DNA from: CAWDZK01 sp963726615
Lineage (GTDB): Bacteria > Actinomycetota > Actinomycetes > JACCUZ01
Direction of reading: 5' to 3'
Assembly (NCBI GenBank): GCA_963726615.1
Contig: CAVSCX010000005.1
Location: forward strand, 1-64,000
Length of the DNA stretch: 64,000 nucleotides
In this document: positions 17,778 to 26,121 of the stretch, one piece after another
Layout: every line of letters begins with the position of its first letter
Position numbering within the stretch: position 1 is the stretch's first letter
Position numbers and translations under genes: made by a program
Notes under the pieces: generated by a model
Told to the model about the DNA's origin: nothing
The model's input: the letters and a program-made list of their open reading frames with translations, nothing else
The model's database searches: none

Positions 17778-18295
17778 CGGACGACTCCCTCGATGTGGTC
17801 CTCTCCCGCCAGAGCGGGGGCGCGTTCGCGCAGTCGGGCGAGCGCGCGGTGGGCGGTGCTCCGGACGGTGCCGACGGAGACGCCGAGCGCCTCGGCGACC
17901 TCCCGCTCGCTTCTGTCCTCGAGGTACCGCAGGACCAGCACGGCCCGCTGTCTGCGGGTGAGGGTGGCCAGCGCCTCGCGCAGCGCCAGCTGCAGGTCGA
18001 CGCCCGAGGTCGCGTCCTCCGTGTGCACCTCGGGCAGCTCGGCACGCAGCGTCTCGTGGCGATTGCCCGGCCGCCGCCACCAGCTCACCCGGTGCCGGTA
18101 CATCGCCTGCCGCACGTACGCCTCGGGCGACTCGATCCGGCCCCAGCGCGGCACCGCCTTGCTCAGCGCCGACTGGAGCAGGTCCTCCGCGGCGTGCTGG
18201 TCGCCGCCGGTGAGCAGGTAGCCCAGCCGCATGAGCGACGGGCTGCGCGCAGCCACGAAGTCGCGGAAGCTGCGCTCCTCGTCGGCGTCCATCAC
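17774..18295 (-). CDS. SigE-family ECF RNA polymerase sigma factor
   Basis: The 173-residue protein has region 2 (FRDFVAARSPSLMRLGYLLT through AEDLLQSALSKAVPRW and ESPEAYVRQAMYRH) and region 4 with its helix-turn-helix (LTRRQRAVLVLRYLEDRSER; ALGVSVGTVRSTAHRAL). This is the common actinobacterial SigE-like group. Two adjacent start codons (MMDADEE) are possible. The gene overlaps the membrane-anchored propeller gene by 4 nt, suggesting that the two form a sigma/anti-sigma unit responding to an outside signal. Confidence 0.9.
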   Translation of the reverse strand: MMDADEERSFRDFVAARSPSLMRLGYLLTGGDQHAAEDLLQSALSKAVPRWGRIESPEAYVRQAMYRHRVSWWRRPGNRHETLRAELPEVHTEDATSGVDLQLALREALATLTRRQRAVLVLRYLEDRSEREVAEALGVSVGTVRSTAHRALARLRERAPALAGEDHIEGVVR

Positions 18296-18334
18296 CGTCC
18301 TCGAGCCGGGGTCACGTCCGGTAGACGCGAGGAA

Positions 18335-18357
18335 CCCGGGACACTATGCGTCCCGGG
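18335..18357 (-). terminator. Short hairpin after the small gene at 18382
   Basis: CCCGGGA (18335-18341) and TCCCGGG (18351-18357) form a perfect 7-bp stem with a 9-nt loop, between the stop of the small minus-strand gene and the start of the sigma gene. Confidence 0.45.
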
Positions 18358-18381
18358 CCCGATCTTCTCGACTGCCGGGCG

Positions 18382-18609
18382 TCAACGCCAGGCGGGCTCG
18401 CTGCCCTCCTCGAAGTCCGCGAAGGCTCGCTCGAGCCCCAGCAGCACCTCGGCCGTGGTCTCGAACAGGGCCTGCGCCTTCGGGTCGTCGACCTTCTCCA
18501 CGTCGCCGCGCAGGTGCCCGGCGAGGTCGGTCAGCGCGGCGCGCATCTTCGCCGTGTGCCGCCGGGGGTCACTCCGCGGAAGCGTGTCGGCGGTCTCCAG
18601 GTTGGTCAT
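18382..18609 (-). CDS. Small hypothetical protein (75 aa)
   Basis: The start at ATG 18609 is supported by AGGAGA six nt upstream. The product is helical and mildly acidic: MTNLETADTLPRSD, then AKMRAALTDLAGHLRGDVEK and LFETTAEVLLGLERAFADFE. It has no membrane segment or Cys. I do not recognise it. The gene lies between tRNA-Pro and the SigE operon on the same strand and is followed by its own hairpin, so it is probably an independent transcript. Confidence 0.6.
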   Translation of the reverse strand: MTNLETADTLPRSDPRRHTAKMRAALTDLAGHLRGDVEKVDDPKAQALFETTAEVLLGLERAFADFEEGSEPAWR

Positions 18610-18790
18610 CTTCGTCTCCTTCGCGTCGTGTCGGGGACGGTGCAGTCTGTGATGTCGCGGTGCTCGCCGGCTTGATCGAGTTTGCTCAGTCGGCAGACGG
18701 GGGCTGCCCTGCGTCGTGGCCGGAGGGGTGCTCCGGGACATGCGCACGGCCGGTCACCGTGGAGGTGACCGGCCGTTGCACGTCCCTCGG

Positions 18791-18864
18791 TCGGGGTGGC
18801 GGGATTTGAACCCACGACCTCTGCGTCCCGAACGCAGCGCGCTACCAAACTGCGCCACACCCCG
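18791..18864 (-). tRNA. tRNA-Pro (anticodon CGG)
   Basis: On the minus strand the acceptor CGGGGTG pairs with CACCCCG, the D loop contains AGTTTGGTAGC, the anticodon arm is CTGCG-TTCGGGA-CGCAG (anticodon CGG), and the T loop reads GGTTCAAATCC. The discriminator is A; the next bases are CCG, so CCA is not fully encoded. Confidence 0.95.
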
Positions 18865-18931
18865 GAGGAGCCCGGCAAGTCTAGCCGAGCCCGGAGGGGT
18901 CCCCGACCGGGGTGAACGCCGGTCGGGCCGG

Positions 18932-19855
18932 TCAGGCCGGGCGGGCTACCAGCGTGAGCAGGGTCGCCTCCGGCGGGCAGGCGAACCGGATCGGCGCGTA
19001 CGGCGAGGTGCCCAGCCCCGCGGACACGTGCAGGAACGCCGTCCGGCCGGCCGCGTGCCAGGTGGACAGCCCCTTGGCCTGCCGACGGGGCAGGTCGCAG
19101 TTGGTGACCAGCGCGCCGTACCCGGGGACGCACACCTGCCCGCCGTGGGTGTGCCCGGCGATCACCATCGCCAGCCCGTCGGCCACCATCGGGTCCAGCA
19201 CCCGGCGGTACGGCGCGTGCGTGACCCCGAGCGAGAGGTCGGCCGACGGGTCGGCCCGCGCCGAGACCTCGTGGTAGCGGTCGGCCCTGATGTGCGCGTC
19301 GTCGGTCCCGACCAGCTCGATCTCGCGGTGGTCGACCTTGACCCGGGCCCTGGCGTTGTCCAGGTCGACCCAGCCCGCGGCGAGCAGCCCCTCCCGGAGG
19401 TCCTCGGTCGGGAGCCGGCGCTTGCCCAGGCGCACGTCCCGGGGGGGCAGCAGGTAGCGGACCGGGTTCTTGAAGATCGGCGCGTAGTAGTCGTTGGACC
19501 CCATCACGAAGGCACCCGGCCGCTCGAGCAGGGGGCCGAGGGCGTCCATGACCTCGGGGACCGCGTCCGCGTGCGCCAGGTTGTCACCGGTGTCGACGAC
19601 GAGGTCGGGCTCGAGCCCGGCGAGCGCCCGTACCCAGTCCTTCTTCTTCTGCTGGCCCGGCGTCAGGTGCAGGTCGGACAGGTGCAGCAGGCGCAGCGGG
19701 CGCTGGTCCGGCGCCAGGACCGGCACCTCGACCCGGCGCAGCCGGAACGCGCGCACCTCGTAGCCGGCCGCCCAGCCCAGGCAGGCCGCGCCGACCGCGG
19801 TACCGCCGGCCAGCACGCCGAGCGGGACGGTCACGCCACGAGGGATGCGCTGCAC
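18932..19855 (-). CDS. Calcineurin-like metallophosphoesterase, membrane-anchored
   Basis: The 307-residue protein starts at GTG 19855. It has one N-terminal hydrophobic helix (TVPLGVLAGGTAVGAACLGW) followed by a metallophosphoesterase domain with the dinuclear metal motifs LHLSDLHL (DxH), VVDTGDN (GDxx), MGSNDYY in place of GNxD/H, and IAGHTHGGQ. The pattern fits YkuE/YpbG-type phosphoesterases, which cut phosphodiesters in lipid or nucleotide substrates outside or at the membrane. In M. tuberculosis a homologue (Rv3683) also neighbours ponA2. A longer frame upstream lacks a plausible start and overlaps YqeY. Confidence 0.88.
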   Translation of the reverse strand: MQRIPRGVTVPLGVLAGGTAVGAACLGWAAGYEVRAFRLRRVEVPVLAPDQRPLRLLHLSDLHLTPGQQKKKDWVRALAGLEPDLVVDTGDNLAHADAVPEVMDALGPLLERPGAFVMGSNDYYAPIFKNPVRYLLPPRDVRLGKRRLPTEDLREGLLAAGWVDLDNARARVKVDHREIELVGTDDAHIRADRYHEVSARADPSADLSLGVTHAPYRRVLDPMVADGLAMVIAGHTHGGQVCVPGYGALVTNCDLPRRQAKGLSTWHAAGRTAFLHVSAGLGTSPYAPIRFACPPEATLLTLVARPA

Positions 19856-19928
19856 CCGTCGATGCTGACATATCGCGGCGGACCTGCCGGGAGGCAGCCG
19901 GCCGCCGGGCGCTGCGAGGATGGGCGTC

Positions 19929-20384
19929 ATGAGCGCTCTCAAGGACCGGCTGCAGGCGGATCTCACGACGTCGATGAAGGCTCGCGACGAGCTGCGCTCG
20001 GCGACGCTGCGGATGCTGCTCACCGCGGTGAAGAACGAGGAGGTGGCCGGCAAGTCGGCCCGAGAGCTCGCCGATGCCGAGGTGGTCACGGTCCTGACCC
20101 GCGAGGGCAAGAAGCGTCGAGAGGCCGCCGAGGCGTTCGACAAGGGCGGCCGGCCGGAGCGCGCCGAGCGCGAACGCGCCGAGGGCGAGGTCATCGGCGA
20201 GTACCTGCCGGCCCAGCTCGGCGACGAGGAGCTGGGTGCCCTGGTCGCCGCTGCCATCGCCGAGACCGCCGCCGCCGGCCCGCAGGCGATGGGTCAGGTG
20301 ATGAAGGTGGTCAGCCCTAGGACGGCCGGCCGGGCGGAGGGCGGCCGGGTCGCCGCCGAGGTCAAGAAGCAGCTCGCCGGCTGA
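19929..20384 (+). CDS. GatB/YqeY domain protein
   Basis: The 151-residue protein starts at ATG 19929, chosen over the ATG at 19920 because GAGGA lies at the right distance and the family begins MSxLKDRLxxDL. It shows MKARDELRSATLRMLLTAVK and the C-terminal tail domain (IGEYLPAQLGDEELGALV; ETAAAGPQAMGQVMKVVSPR), related to the C-terminus of the GatB amidotransferase subunit that contacts tRNA. YqeY proteins are stand-alone copies of unsettled function. It is divergent from the phosphoesterase and convergent with the PBP gene. Confidence 0.92.
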   Translation: MSALKDRLQADLTTSMKARDELRSATLRMLLTAVKNEEVAGKSARELADAEVVTVLTREGKKRREAAEAFDKGGRPERAERERAEGEVIGEYLPAQLGDEELGALVAAAIAETAAAGPQAMGQVMKVVSPRTAGRAEGGRVAAEVKKQLAG

Positions 20385-20435
20385 CCGGGTCGGCGCGCAG
20401 CGCTACGCCAGCTCGCGGGCACCTGAGCTCGGCGC

Positions 20436-22838
20436 TCAGCCCCGGCCCGGACCCTGCCCCGGGGGTCCCCCTTGCCCGTTGTCCTGCCCGGGCGGCCCGA
20501 GGGTCTGGTCCGGTGTCGGCTTCTCGGTCGGCTGGGTCGGTGCCGGCGGTCCGGCGCTGACGTAGAGCACGACCCGCTGACCGGGGTAGACCTGGGCGTC
20601 CGCGCCGGGGTAGGAGTACGCGACGGTGCCTGCCGGCGCGTAGGAGACGTACACCGCGTTGTCACTGACGACCGGGTCGAGCTGGGCCTTGCGCAGCGCC
20701 GACTTGGCGGCCTCCACGCTCTTGCCGGTCACCGTGGGGACCGCGATGGCCGACCCGGCGCGCACGTCGTCGGCAGCGGTGGTGAACGACGACACCGGGG
20801 TGTCCCGCAGCGTGTTGCTCATCATCTGCTGCCAGATCGGGCCGGGCAGGCAGCCGCCGCAGACGTCGCCGTAGTAGGTGCCGCCGATCACTACGTTGCT
20901 CAGCGAGTAGCCACCGGGCGGCGGGCTCGGGTTGCCGGCCCACACCGCCGTCGCGAGGTCGGGGGTGTAGCCCACGAACCACACCGAGACGCGGGAGTTC
21001 GTGGTGCCCGTCTTGCCGGCCGCGGGCCGGCCGATCGCCGCGCGTCGGCCGGTGCCGCTGGTGATGACGCCCTGGAGCAGCTCGTTGACGCCGTCGGCGA
21101 TCTTCTGGTCGAGGACCTGCTGGCAGTCGGCCTGCGGCACGGGCAGCCGCTTGCCGGACGGGTCGGTCACCTCGAGGATCGCGACAGACGTGCAGTGCGT
21201 GCCGCGGGCCGCGAACGTCGCGTACGCCTCCGCCATCGACATGGGCGACACCTCGTCGACGCCGAGGGTGAAGGTCTTGTACGGGCCGACCAGCTTCTTG
21301 CCGTCGGCGCGGTTCATGCCGAGGTCGGTCGCGATCTGCCACGGGCGGCAGACGCCTATCCGCTCCTCCAGCTGGGCGAAGTAGGTGTTGATCGAGCCCT
21401 CGATGCCGGTCTCGAGGGTGTAGGTGCCGTTCTCGCTCGCGGTCTCGTTGAACGGGTCCCACTTGTCGGTGAGGGTCTCGCCCTTGCAGCCCTCGACGTC
21501 ACCGATGTGCGCCTGGTAGGGCGCGTAGATCGGGTAGCTGAAGGGGTAGCCCTCCTCCAGGGCGGCCGCGGCCACGAACGGCTTGAACGTCGACCCGGCC
21601 TGGAACCCGCTGCTGCCGCCGTAGGCGCGGTCGGTCGCGGGGTTGAACTGGATCTCGCCCTTCTTCTTCCGGTCGCCGAACTCACGGCTGACCGCGATCG
21701 CGCGGATCTGCCCGGTCCCCGGCTGCACCGACACCAGCGCCGCGGCGACCTTGTCGGTGGCGTTCACGTGCGAGGCGAGGGATTCCTGCGCGTACTTCTG
21801 CGCGTCGCGGTCCAGGGTCGTGGTGATCGTGAGGCCGCCGCGCAGCAGCAGCGCGGTCCGCTCCTGGCGGGTCGCGCCGAAGGCCTTGTCGTTCTGGATC
21901 GTCTTGAGCACGAAGTCGCAGAAGAACGGGACCTTGGAGTCGGTGCAGCCGTTGCGCAGCGACTTCTTGGAGACCTTGAGGTCCAGCGGGGTCTCCTTGG
22001 CCGCGTCGACGTCGGCGCGGGGGGCCAGCCCGACCTCCGCCATCCGCTCGAGCACCACGTTGCGCCTGGCCAGGGCACGGTCGGGGTTGCGGGTCGGGTC
22101 GTAGGCGGTGGGCTGCTGCACGATCCCGGCCAGCAGCGCTGCCTGCGGCAGGCTGAGGTCCCGCGCGTGGCTGCTGTAGTAGCGCCGCGCAGCGGCCTCC
22201 ACGCCGTACGCGCCGTTCCCGAAGTAGGCGATGTTCAGGTAGCGCTCGAGGATCTGCTCCTTGCTGTACTTGTCCTCCAGCGCCACCGCGTAGCGCAGCT
22301 CGCGCAGCTTGCGGGTGTAGGACTGCTCGATCGCGGCCTTCTCGGCCGCCGCCCGCTTCTTCGGGTTCTCGATCTCGCGGGCCGACTCCAGCAGGACCTG
22401 CTTGACGTACTGCTGGGTCAGCGTCGACCCGCCCTGGACGTCTCGGCCGGAGGAGTTGTTGACCAGGGCGCGAAGCGTCCCCCGCAGGTCGATGCCCCCG
22501 TGGTCGTAGAAGCGGGAGTCCTCGATCGCAACCACGGCGCGGCGCACGATGGGGGCGACGTCGGTCAGCGGCACCGACACCCTGTCCTCGTCGTAGAAGG
22601 TGGCGATCAGGGAGCCGTCGGCGGCCAGGATGCGGGAGCGCTCCGGCAGCGGAGGGATCTCGAGCTCGTTGGGCAGTGCCTCGAAACCGTCGGCGCTGTC
22701 GCGGGCCGCCAGCCCCATGCCGCCGACGACAGGCAGCGTCACGCCGGCCACCAGCAGGCCGCACAGCACGCTGACCAGCAGGAACAGGGTCAGGCGGGCG
22801 ACGAAACCGCCGTCCCGCGCCAGCCGAGAGGAGTCCAC
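20436..22838 (-). CDS. Class A penicillin-binding protein (PonA2-like) with PASTA domain
   Basis: The 800-residue protein starts at GTG. It has an N-terminal membrane anchor (ARLTLFLLVSVLCGLLVAG), a GT51 glycosyltransferase domain (VAIEDSRFYDHGGIDLRGTL; GGSTLTQQYVKQVLL; RYLNIAYFGNGAYGVEAAAR), and a transpeptidase domain with SxxK in AGSTFKPF, SxN in GSINTYF and KTG in AGKTGTT. A PASTA domain (VPTVTGKSVEAAKSALRKAQ) and a Pro/Gln/Gly-rich tail close the protein. It builds peptidoglycan outside the membrane. PASTA and the neighbouring whiB4-type and ArsA genes match M. tuberculosis PonA2. A TAGGCT -10 (22845-22850, minus strand) sits 6 nt before the GTG, so it is probably leaderless. Confidence 0.95.
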   Translation of the reverse strand: MDSSRLARDGGFVARLTLFLLVSVLCGLLVAGVTLPVVGGMGLAARDSADGFEALPNELEIPPLPERSRILAADGSLIATFYDEDRVSVPLTDVAPIVRRAVVAIEDSRFYDHGGIDLRGTLRALVNNSSGRDVQGGSTLTQQYVKQVLLESAREIENPKKRAAAEKAAIEQSYTRKLRELRYAVALEDKYSKEQILERYLNIAYFGNGAYGVEAAARRYYSSHARDLSLPQAALLAGIVQQPTAYDPTRNPDRALARRNVVLERMAEVGLAPRADVDAAKETPLDLKVSKKSLRNGCTDSKVPFFCDFVLKTIQNDKAFGATRQERTALLLRGGLTITTTLDRDAQKYAQESLASHVNATDKVAAALVSVQPGTGQIRAIAVSREFGDRKKKGEIQFNPATDRAYGGSSGFQAGSTFKPFVAAAALEEGYPFSYPIYAPYQAHIGDVEGCKGETLTDKWDPFNETASENGTYTLETGIEGSINTYFAQLEERIGVCRPWQIATDLGMNRADGKKLVGPYKTFTLGVDEVSPMSMAEAYATFAARGTHCTSVAILEVTDPSGKRLPVPQADCQQVLDQKIADGVNELLQGVITSGTGRRAAIGRPAAGKTGTTNSRVSVWFVGYTPDLATAVWAGNPSPPPGGYSLSNVVIGGTYYGDVCGGCLPGPIWQQMMSNTLRDTPVSSFTTAADDVRAGSAIAVPTVTGKSVEAAKSALRKAQLDPVVSDNAVYVSYAPAGTVAYSYPGADAQVYPGQRVVLYVSAGPPAPTQPTEKPTPDQTLGPPGQDNGQGGPPGQGPGRG

Positions 22839-22844
22839 CGGGAC

Positions 22845-22850
22845 AGCCTA
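22845..22850 (-). promoter_or_regulatory. -10 box for leaderless PBP transcript
   Basis: On the minus strand TAGGCT ends 6 nt before the GTG start of the class A PBP gene, with no Shine-Dalgarno sequence between. Confidence 0.5.
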
Positions 22851-22881
22851 CGTGCCGGGACGCCAGCCACCCAGTCGGCGG

Positions 22882-22922
22882 CCTAGTCCCTACTGACTAG
22901 GTCAATTTGGACCGAACGGTCC
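22882..22922. promoter_or_regulatory. Two adjacent palindromes in the ponA2-whiB4 intergenic region
   Basis: CCTAGTC/GACTAGG (22882-22888 and 22895-22901, 6-nt spacer) and GGACCG/CGGTCC (22909-22914 and 22917-22922, 2-nt spacer) are perfect inverted repeats in the 174-nt divergent region. This is also the only A/T-richer stretch nearby. They are candidate operators for whiB4 and/or the PBP gene; the binding protein is unknown. Confidence 0.45.
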
Positions 22923-23012
22923 TGTTCTCACCGGTGCCACCTTCCGTACCGTCCCACGAAGAAAGATCCAGCAGCACCACCAGCACCAACCAAGCACGAA
23001 GGACGGTCCGGC

Positions 23013-23333
23013 ATGACGACGTGGGCAGAGGACTGGGCGTCCCGGGGGGCGTGCCGCACCAGCGACCCGGACAGCCTGTTCGTGCAGGGGGCGGCGCAGA
23101 ACCGGGCCAAGGCCGTGTGCATGGGGTGCCCCGTGCGCACCGAGTGCCTCTCGGACGCGCTCGACAACCGGGTCGAGTTCGGGGTCTGGGGCGGGATGAC
23201 CGAGCGTGAGCGCCGGGCACTTCTCCGGCGCCGGCCCAACGTCACCTCCTGGCGGGCCCTGCTCGAGACCGCCCGCGGCGAGTACGAGCGCAGCATCGGC
23301 GTGACGCCGACCACCTTCTCGGTGGCGATGTAG
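23013..23333 (+). CDS. whiB4: WhiB4-like iron-sulfur regulator
   Basis: The 106-residue protein has the four [4Fe-4S] cysteines (GAC, then C-x2-C in VCMGCPVRTEC and the final C) and the WhiB turn EFGVWGGMTERERRALLRR. The segment DSLFVQGAAQNRAKAV before the CxxC and DALDNRVEFGVWGG are the pattern of WhiB4, and the neighbours (ponA2-like PBP and two ArsA ATPases) match the M. tuberculosis whiB4 locus. WhiB4 is a redox-responsive DNA-binding protein. It lacks the N-terminal extension of the mycobacterial protein. Start ATG with AAGGACGG upstream. Assignment to WhiB4 rests on sequence pattern and synteny together. Confidence 0.88.
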   Translation: MTTWAEDWASRGACRTSDPDSLFVQGAAQNRAKAVCMGCPVRTECLSDALDNRVEFGVWGGMTERERRALLRRRPNVTSWRALLETARGEYERSIGVTPTTFSVAM

Positions 23334-23368
23334 CCACCGGCTACTGCAGCTTCCGCACGTCGGGGGCG

Positions 23369-23407
23369 AGATCGGGGCGGTCCTGGAGGGGAGGACCGCC
23401 CCGATCT
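23369..23407. terminator. 16-bp perfect bidirectional terminator
   Basis: The arms at 23369-23384 and 23392-23407 (core ATCGGGGCGGTCC) are perfect complements with a 7-nt loop, placed between the convergent stops of whiB4 and the ArsA-type gene. Confidence 0.75.
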
Positions 23408-23429
23408 GCGTCCGGGGTCGGCCACGCCG

Positions 23430-24566
23430 TCAGCCACCTGCCAGCGCGGCGCCGACCTCGCGCAGCCCGGCCAGGTCGTGCACGTCCCCCGGCTGGGCCG
23501 GGACGTCGACCACGGGCACCCGGGGGTGGGCGGCCGTGAACCTGCCCCGCAGCGACTGCTCGCGCTCGATGATCCGCATCCGCTCTGCGTGCAGCCGGAG
23601 GACCCCGGCCACGACGCGGTGCTCGCCCAGGTCGTCGAGGGTCTCGGCGCCGGCGGTGGCGCGGGCGGCGGACAGCGTCCGCGCTCCTGTCGTGTGCACC
23701 CGGTTGAGCACCAGGCCGGCCAGCGGCATCTGCTCCTCGCCGAGCCGCTCGACGAAGTACGACGCCTCGCGCAGCGCGTCCCTCTCCGGCGCTGCGACCA
23801 CGACGAACGCCGTCCCGGAGGCCTTGAGCAGCCGGTAGGTGGCGTCGGCGCGTTCCCGGAAGCCCCCGAACATGGTGTCCAGGGCGGCCACGAAGGTCTG
23901 CACGTCCTTGAGCACCTGGGCGCCGAGGATCCTCGTCAGCACGCCGGTGACCGCGCCGACGCCGGCGCCCAGCACCTTGAGGTACGCGCGCCCGCCGTTG
24001 CGTGCACCGCCCATGAGGATGCTGATGAAGCGGCCGTCGAGGAAGGAGCCCAACCGTTTCGGGGCGTCGAGGAAGTCCAGCGCCGATCGACTCGGCGGGG
24101 TGTCGACCACGATCAGGTCCCAGCGGCGCTCGGACCGCAGCTGGCCGAGCTTCTCCATCGCCATGTACTCCTGCGTCCCCGAGAAGCTGGACGACAGCGA
24201 CTGGTAGAACGGGTTCTCGAGGATCGTCGCCGCGCGGTCCGGGGTGGCGTGCGCGAGCACCACCTCGTCGAACGTGCGCTTCATGTCCAGCATCATCGCG
24301 TCCAGCGACCCGCCCGAGGACTCGTCGATGCCGCCGACGCGGCGCGGAGTGTTGTCCAGCGCGGTCAGCCCCATCGACTGCGCCAGCCGGCGGGCCGGAT
24401 CGATGGTGAGGACCACGACGGTGCGGCCCTGCTCGGCAGCGCGCACCGCCAGCGCCGCGGCCGTCGTGGTCTTGCCGACGCCGCCGGACCCGCAGCACAC
24501 GACGATCCGCGTCCGCCGGTCCCCGATCACGGTGTCGAGGTCGAGGTCGAGGTCGGGCCCGGCCAT
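23430..24566 (-). CDS. ArsA/GET3-type ATPase, second of pair
   Basis: The 378-residue protein has the deviant Walker A CGSGGVGKTTTAA with the signature intradimer Lys replaced by Ser/Gly context, IDPARRLAQSM, the switch DLIVVDTPPSRSALDFLD and a C-terminal VVAAPERDALREASYFVERL segment. It is homologous to ArsA/Get3 anion-pump ATPases but lies without arsB or arsenic genes. It corresponds to Rv3680 of M. tuberculosis, which pairs with Rv3679 as a heteromeric complex. Its ATG overlaps the stop of the partner (TGATG), so the two are made together. Role in envelope or redox/membrane-protein handling is inferred from the family. Confidence 0.9.
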   Translation of the reverse strand: MAGPDLDLDLDTVIGDRRTRIVVCCGSGGVGKTTTAAALAVRAAEQGRTVVVLTIDPARRLAQSMGLTALDNTPRRVGGIDESSGGSLDAMMLDMKRTFDEVVLAHATPDRAATILENPFYQSLSSSFSGTQEYMAMEKLGQLRSERRWDLIVVDTPPSRSALDFLDAPKRLGSFLDGRFISILMGGARNGGRAYLKVLGAGVGAVTGVLTRILGAQVLKDVQTFVAALDTMFGGFRERADATYRLLKASGTAFVVVAAPERDALREASYFVERLGEEQMPLAGLVLNRVHTTGARTLSAARATAGAETLDDLGEHRVVAGVLRLHAERMRIIEREQSLRGRFTAAHPRVPVVDVPAQPGDVHDLAGLREVGAALAGG

Positions 24567-25576
24567 CAGGCCATCCCCTGGGTGCAGAGGCGCTCCGCCA
24601 GGGCGTACAGGCCGCCGAGGTCCACGCCCTCGGCCAGCAGCGGCAGCTCGTACGTCGGGCGGCCGAGCTTCTTCAGTGTGCGCCGCTGGGCCTTCTCCAG
24701 CGCCACCCGCTCGGCATGCTCGGCGACCTCGACCAGCAGGCCGTCGAGGGCCGCGGTGCGCGTCCCGACGCCGGCGGCGGCAAGCCCCTCGGCGACCTCC
24801 TCGCGTGGCAACTGGCCCCGGCGGGCCGCCGTCAGCTCGGCCACGGAGAGCAGCGGTGCCCGGACCGCGTTGACCACCACGGCGCCCACCGGCAGGCCGG
24901 CTGCTGCGAGCTCGCCGACGGCGTCGGTGGTCTCCTGGACGGGCATCTCCTCGAGCAGCGTCACGAGGTGCACGGCCGTCTGCGGGGACGTGAGCAGTGC
25001 CATGATCGAGTCGGCCTGGCCCCGGATCGGTCCGACCTTGGCCAGGCCGGCGACCTCGGCGTTGACACCGAGAAAGCGGATGATGCGCCCGGTCGGCGGG
25101 GCGTCCAGCACCACGGCGTCGTACACCGGCCGGCCCCCCTCCTTCCGGCGCACAGCCTCGTAGACCTTCCCGGTCAGCAGCACGTCGCGCATGCCCGGCG
25201 CGATCGTGGTGGCGAAGTCGATGGCACCGATCCGGCGCAGGGCGCGGCCGGCCCGACCGAGCCGGTAGAACATGTCGAGGTACTCGAGCAGCGCTTCCTC
25301 GGCGCCGACCGCGAGCGCGAGCACGTCGCCGCCGCCAGGTCCCAGCGCGACCTTGCGCTCGGCGTAGGGCAGTGGCGGTACGTCGAACAGCTGGGCGATC
25401 CCCTGGCGGTCCTCGACCTCCACCAGGAGCGTGCGCCGGCCGTCGCGGGCGAGGGCCAGCGCGAGCGCGGCGGCGACGGTGGTCTTCCCCGTGCCGCCCT
25501 TCCCGGTGACGACGTGGAGGCGGACCCCCTCCCAGTCGGAGTCGCCCCGAGGGGTGTCGCCGGCAGGAACGGGCAC
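24566..25576 (-). CDS. ArsA/GET3-type ATPase, first of pair
   Basis: The 336-residue protein starts at GTG 25576. It has a full signature P-loop, VTGKGGTGKTTVAAALALAL, with the intradimer Lys, the switch AVVLDAPPTGRIIRFLG, and a C-terminal helical part with PVQETTDAVGELAAAG. It corresponds to Rv3679. A TAGGGT -10 box (minus strand, 25585-25590) ends 8 nt before the GTG, so the mRNA should be leaderless. It is divergent from the GNAT gene across only 35 nt. Together with the downstream ATPase it likely forms a heterodimer. Confidence 0.9.
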   Translation of the reverse strand: MPVPAGDTPRGDSDWEGVRLHVVTGKGGTGKTTVAAALALALARDGRRTLLVEVEDRQGIAQLFDVPPLPYAERKVALGPGGGDVLALAVGAEEALLEYLDMFYRLGRAGRALRRIGAIDFATTIAPGMRDVLLTGKVYEAVRRKEGGRPVYDAVVLDAPPTGRIIRFLGVNAEVAGLAKVGPIRGQADSIMALLTSPQTAVHLVTLLEEMPVQETTDAVGELAAAGLPVGAVVVNAVRAPLLSVAELTAARRGQLPREEVAEGLAAAGVGTRTAALDGLLVEVAEHAERVALEKAQRRTLKKLGRPTYELPLLAEGVDLGGLYALAERLCTQGMA

Positions 25577-25584
25577 AGTGCGGA

Positions 25585-25603
25585 ACCCTAACTGGCCTAC
25601 AGT
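25585..25603. promoter_or_regulatory. Back-to-back leaderless promoters (ArsA pair / GNAT)
   Basis: TAGGGT on the minus strand (25585-25590) is 8 nt before the ArsA GTG, and TACAGT on the plus strand (25598-25603) is 8 nt before the GNAT GTG. Both -10 elements sit within a 35-nt intergenic gap, so each -35 region must lie inside the other gene. Confidence 0.55.
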
Positions 25604-25611
25604 CCGGCTCC

Positions 25612-26109
25612 GTGACGGCCCGTCCGCGCCTCGAGAGCGCCCACCTCGTCCTCGTCCCGCAGACGCTGGCGGCGGCCCGGGCCCTGCTGGCCGGCGAGGA
25701 CCCCGGCCTGCCCCTCGCCGACGGGTACCCGCACGCGGACACGTTCGACGCCCTGCGGATGGTCGTCGAGCACGGCGGGCCGGACGACGGCGGCTGGTTC
25801 GTGGTGCTGTCCGACGAGTCCGGCCCGGGCCGGGTCGTGGGCGACCTCGGCACCTTCGGCCCGCCGGACGACGAGGGCAGGGTCGAGATCGGCTACGGGC
25901 TCGCCGCGGCGTACCGCGGCCGGGGCATCGGCACCGAGGCCGTCGGCACCCTGGTCGACTGGCTGGTCACGGTGCCCGGCGTACGGCGGGTGGTCGCGCG
26001 CGTCGAGGTGGGCAACGAGGCGTCCCGCCGGCTGCTGGCCCGGATCGGCTTCGCGCTGGTCGACGAGTCCGACGGCCACTGGACCCTGGAGCGCCCCGCC
26101 GCCCCCTGA
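25612..26109 (+). CDS. GNAT-family N-acetyltransferase (RimJ-like)
   Basis: The 165-residue protein starts at GTG. It contains the GNAT acetyl-CoA pyrophosphate loop in GYGLAAAYRGRGIGTEAVG and the C-terminal NEASRRLLARIGFALVD segment that is typical of the RimJ/RimL-like branch. N-terminal strand pattern ESAHLVLVPQTLAAARALL is also in keeping. The acyl acceptor (protein N-terminus, ribosomal protein or small molecule) is not predictable. Leaderless expression is likely. It is followed by a strong hairpin. Confidence 0.85.
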   Translation: MTARPRLESAHLVLVPQTLAAARALLAGEDPGLPLADGYPHADTFDALRMVVEHGGPDDGGWFVVLSDESGPGRVVGDLGTFGPPDDEGRVEIGYGLAAAYRGRGIGTEAVGTLVDWLVTVPGVRRVVARVEVGNEASRRLLARIGFALVDESDGHWTLERPAAP

Positions 26110-26121
26110 CCCCTCGCGCAG

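Noticed and set aside
23430..25576. Arsenic resistance operon suggested by ArsA-type ATPases
   Set aside because: No arsB, arsC or arsR gene is nearby; the pair matches the Rv3679-Rv3680 type.
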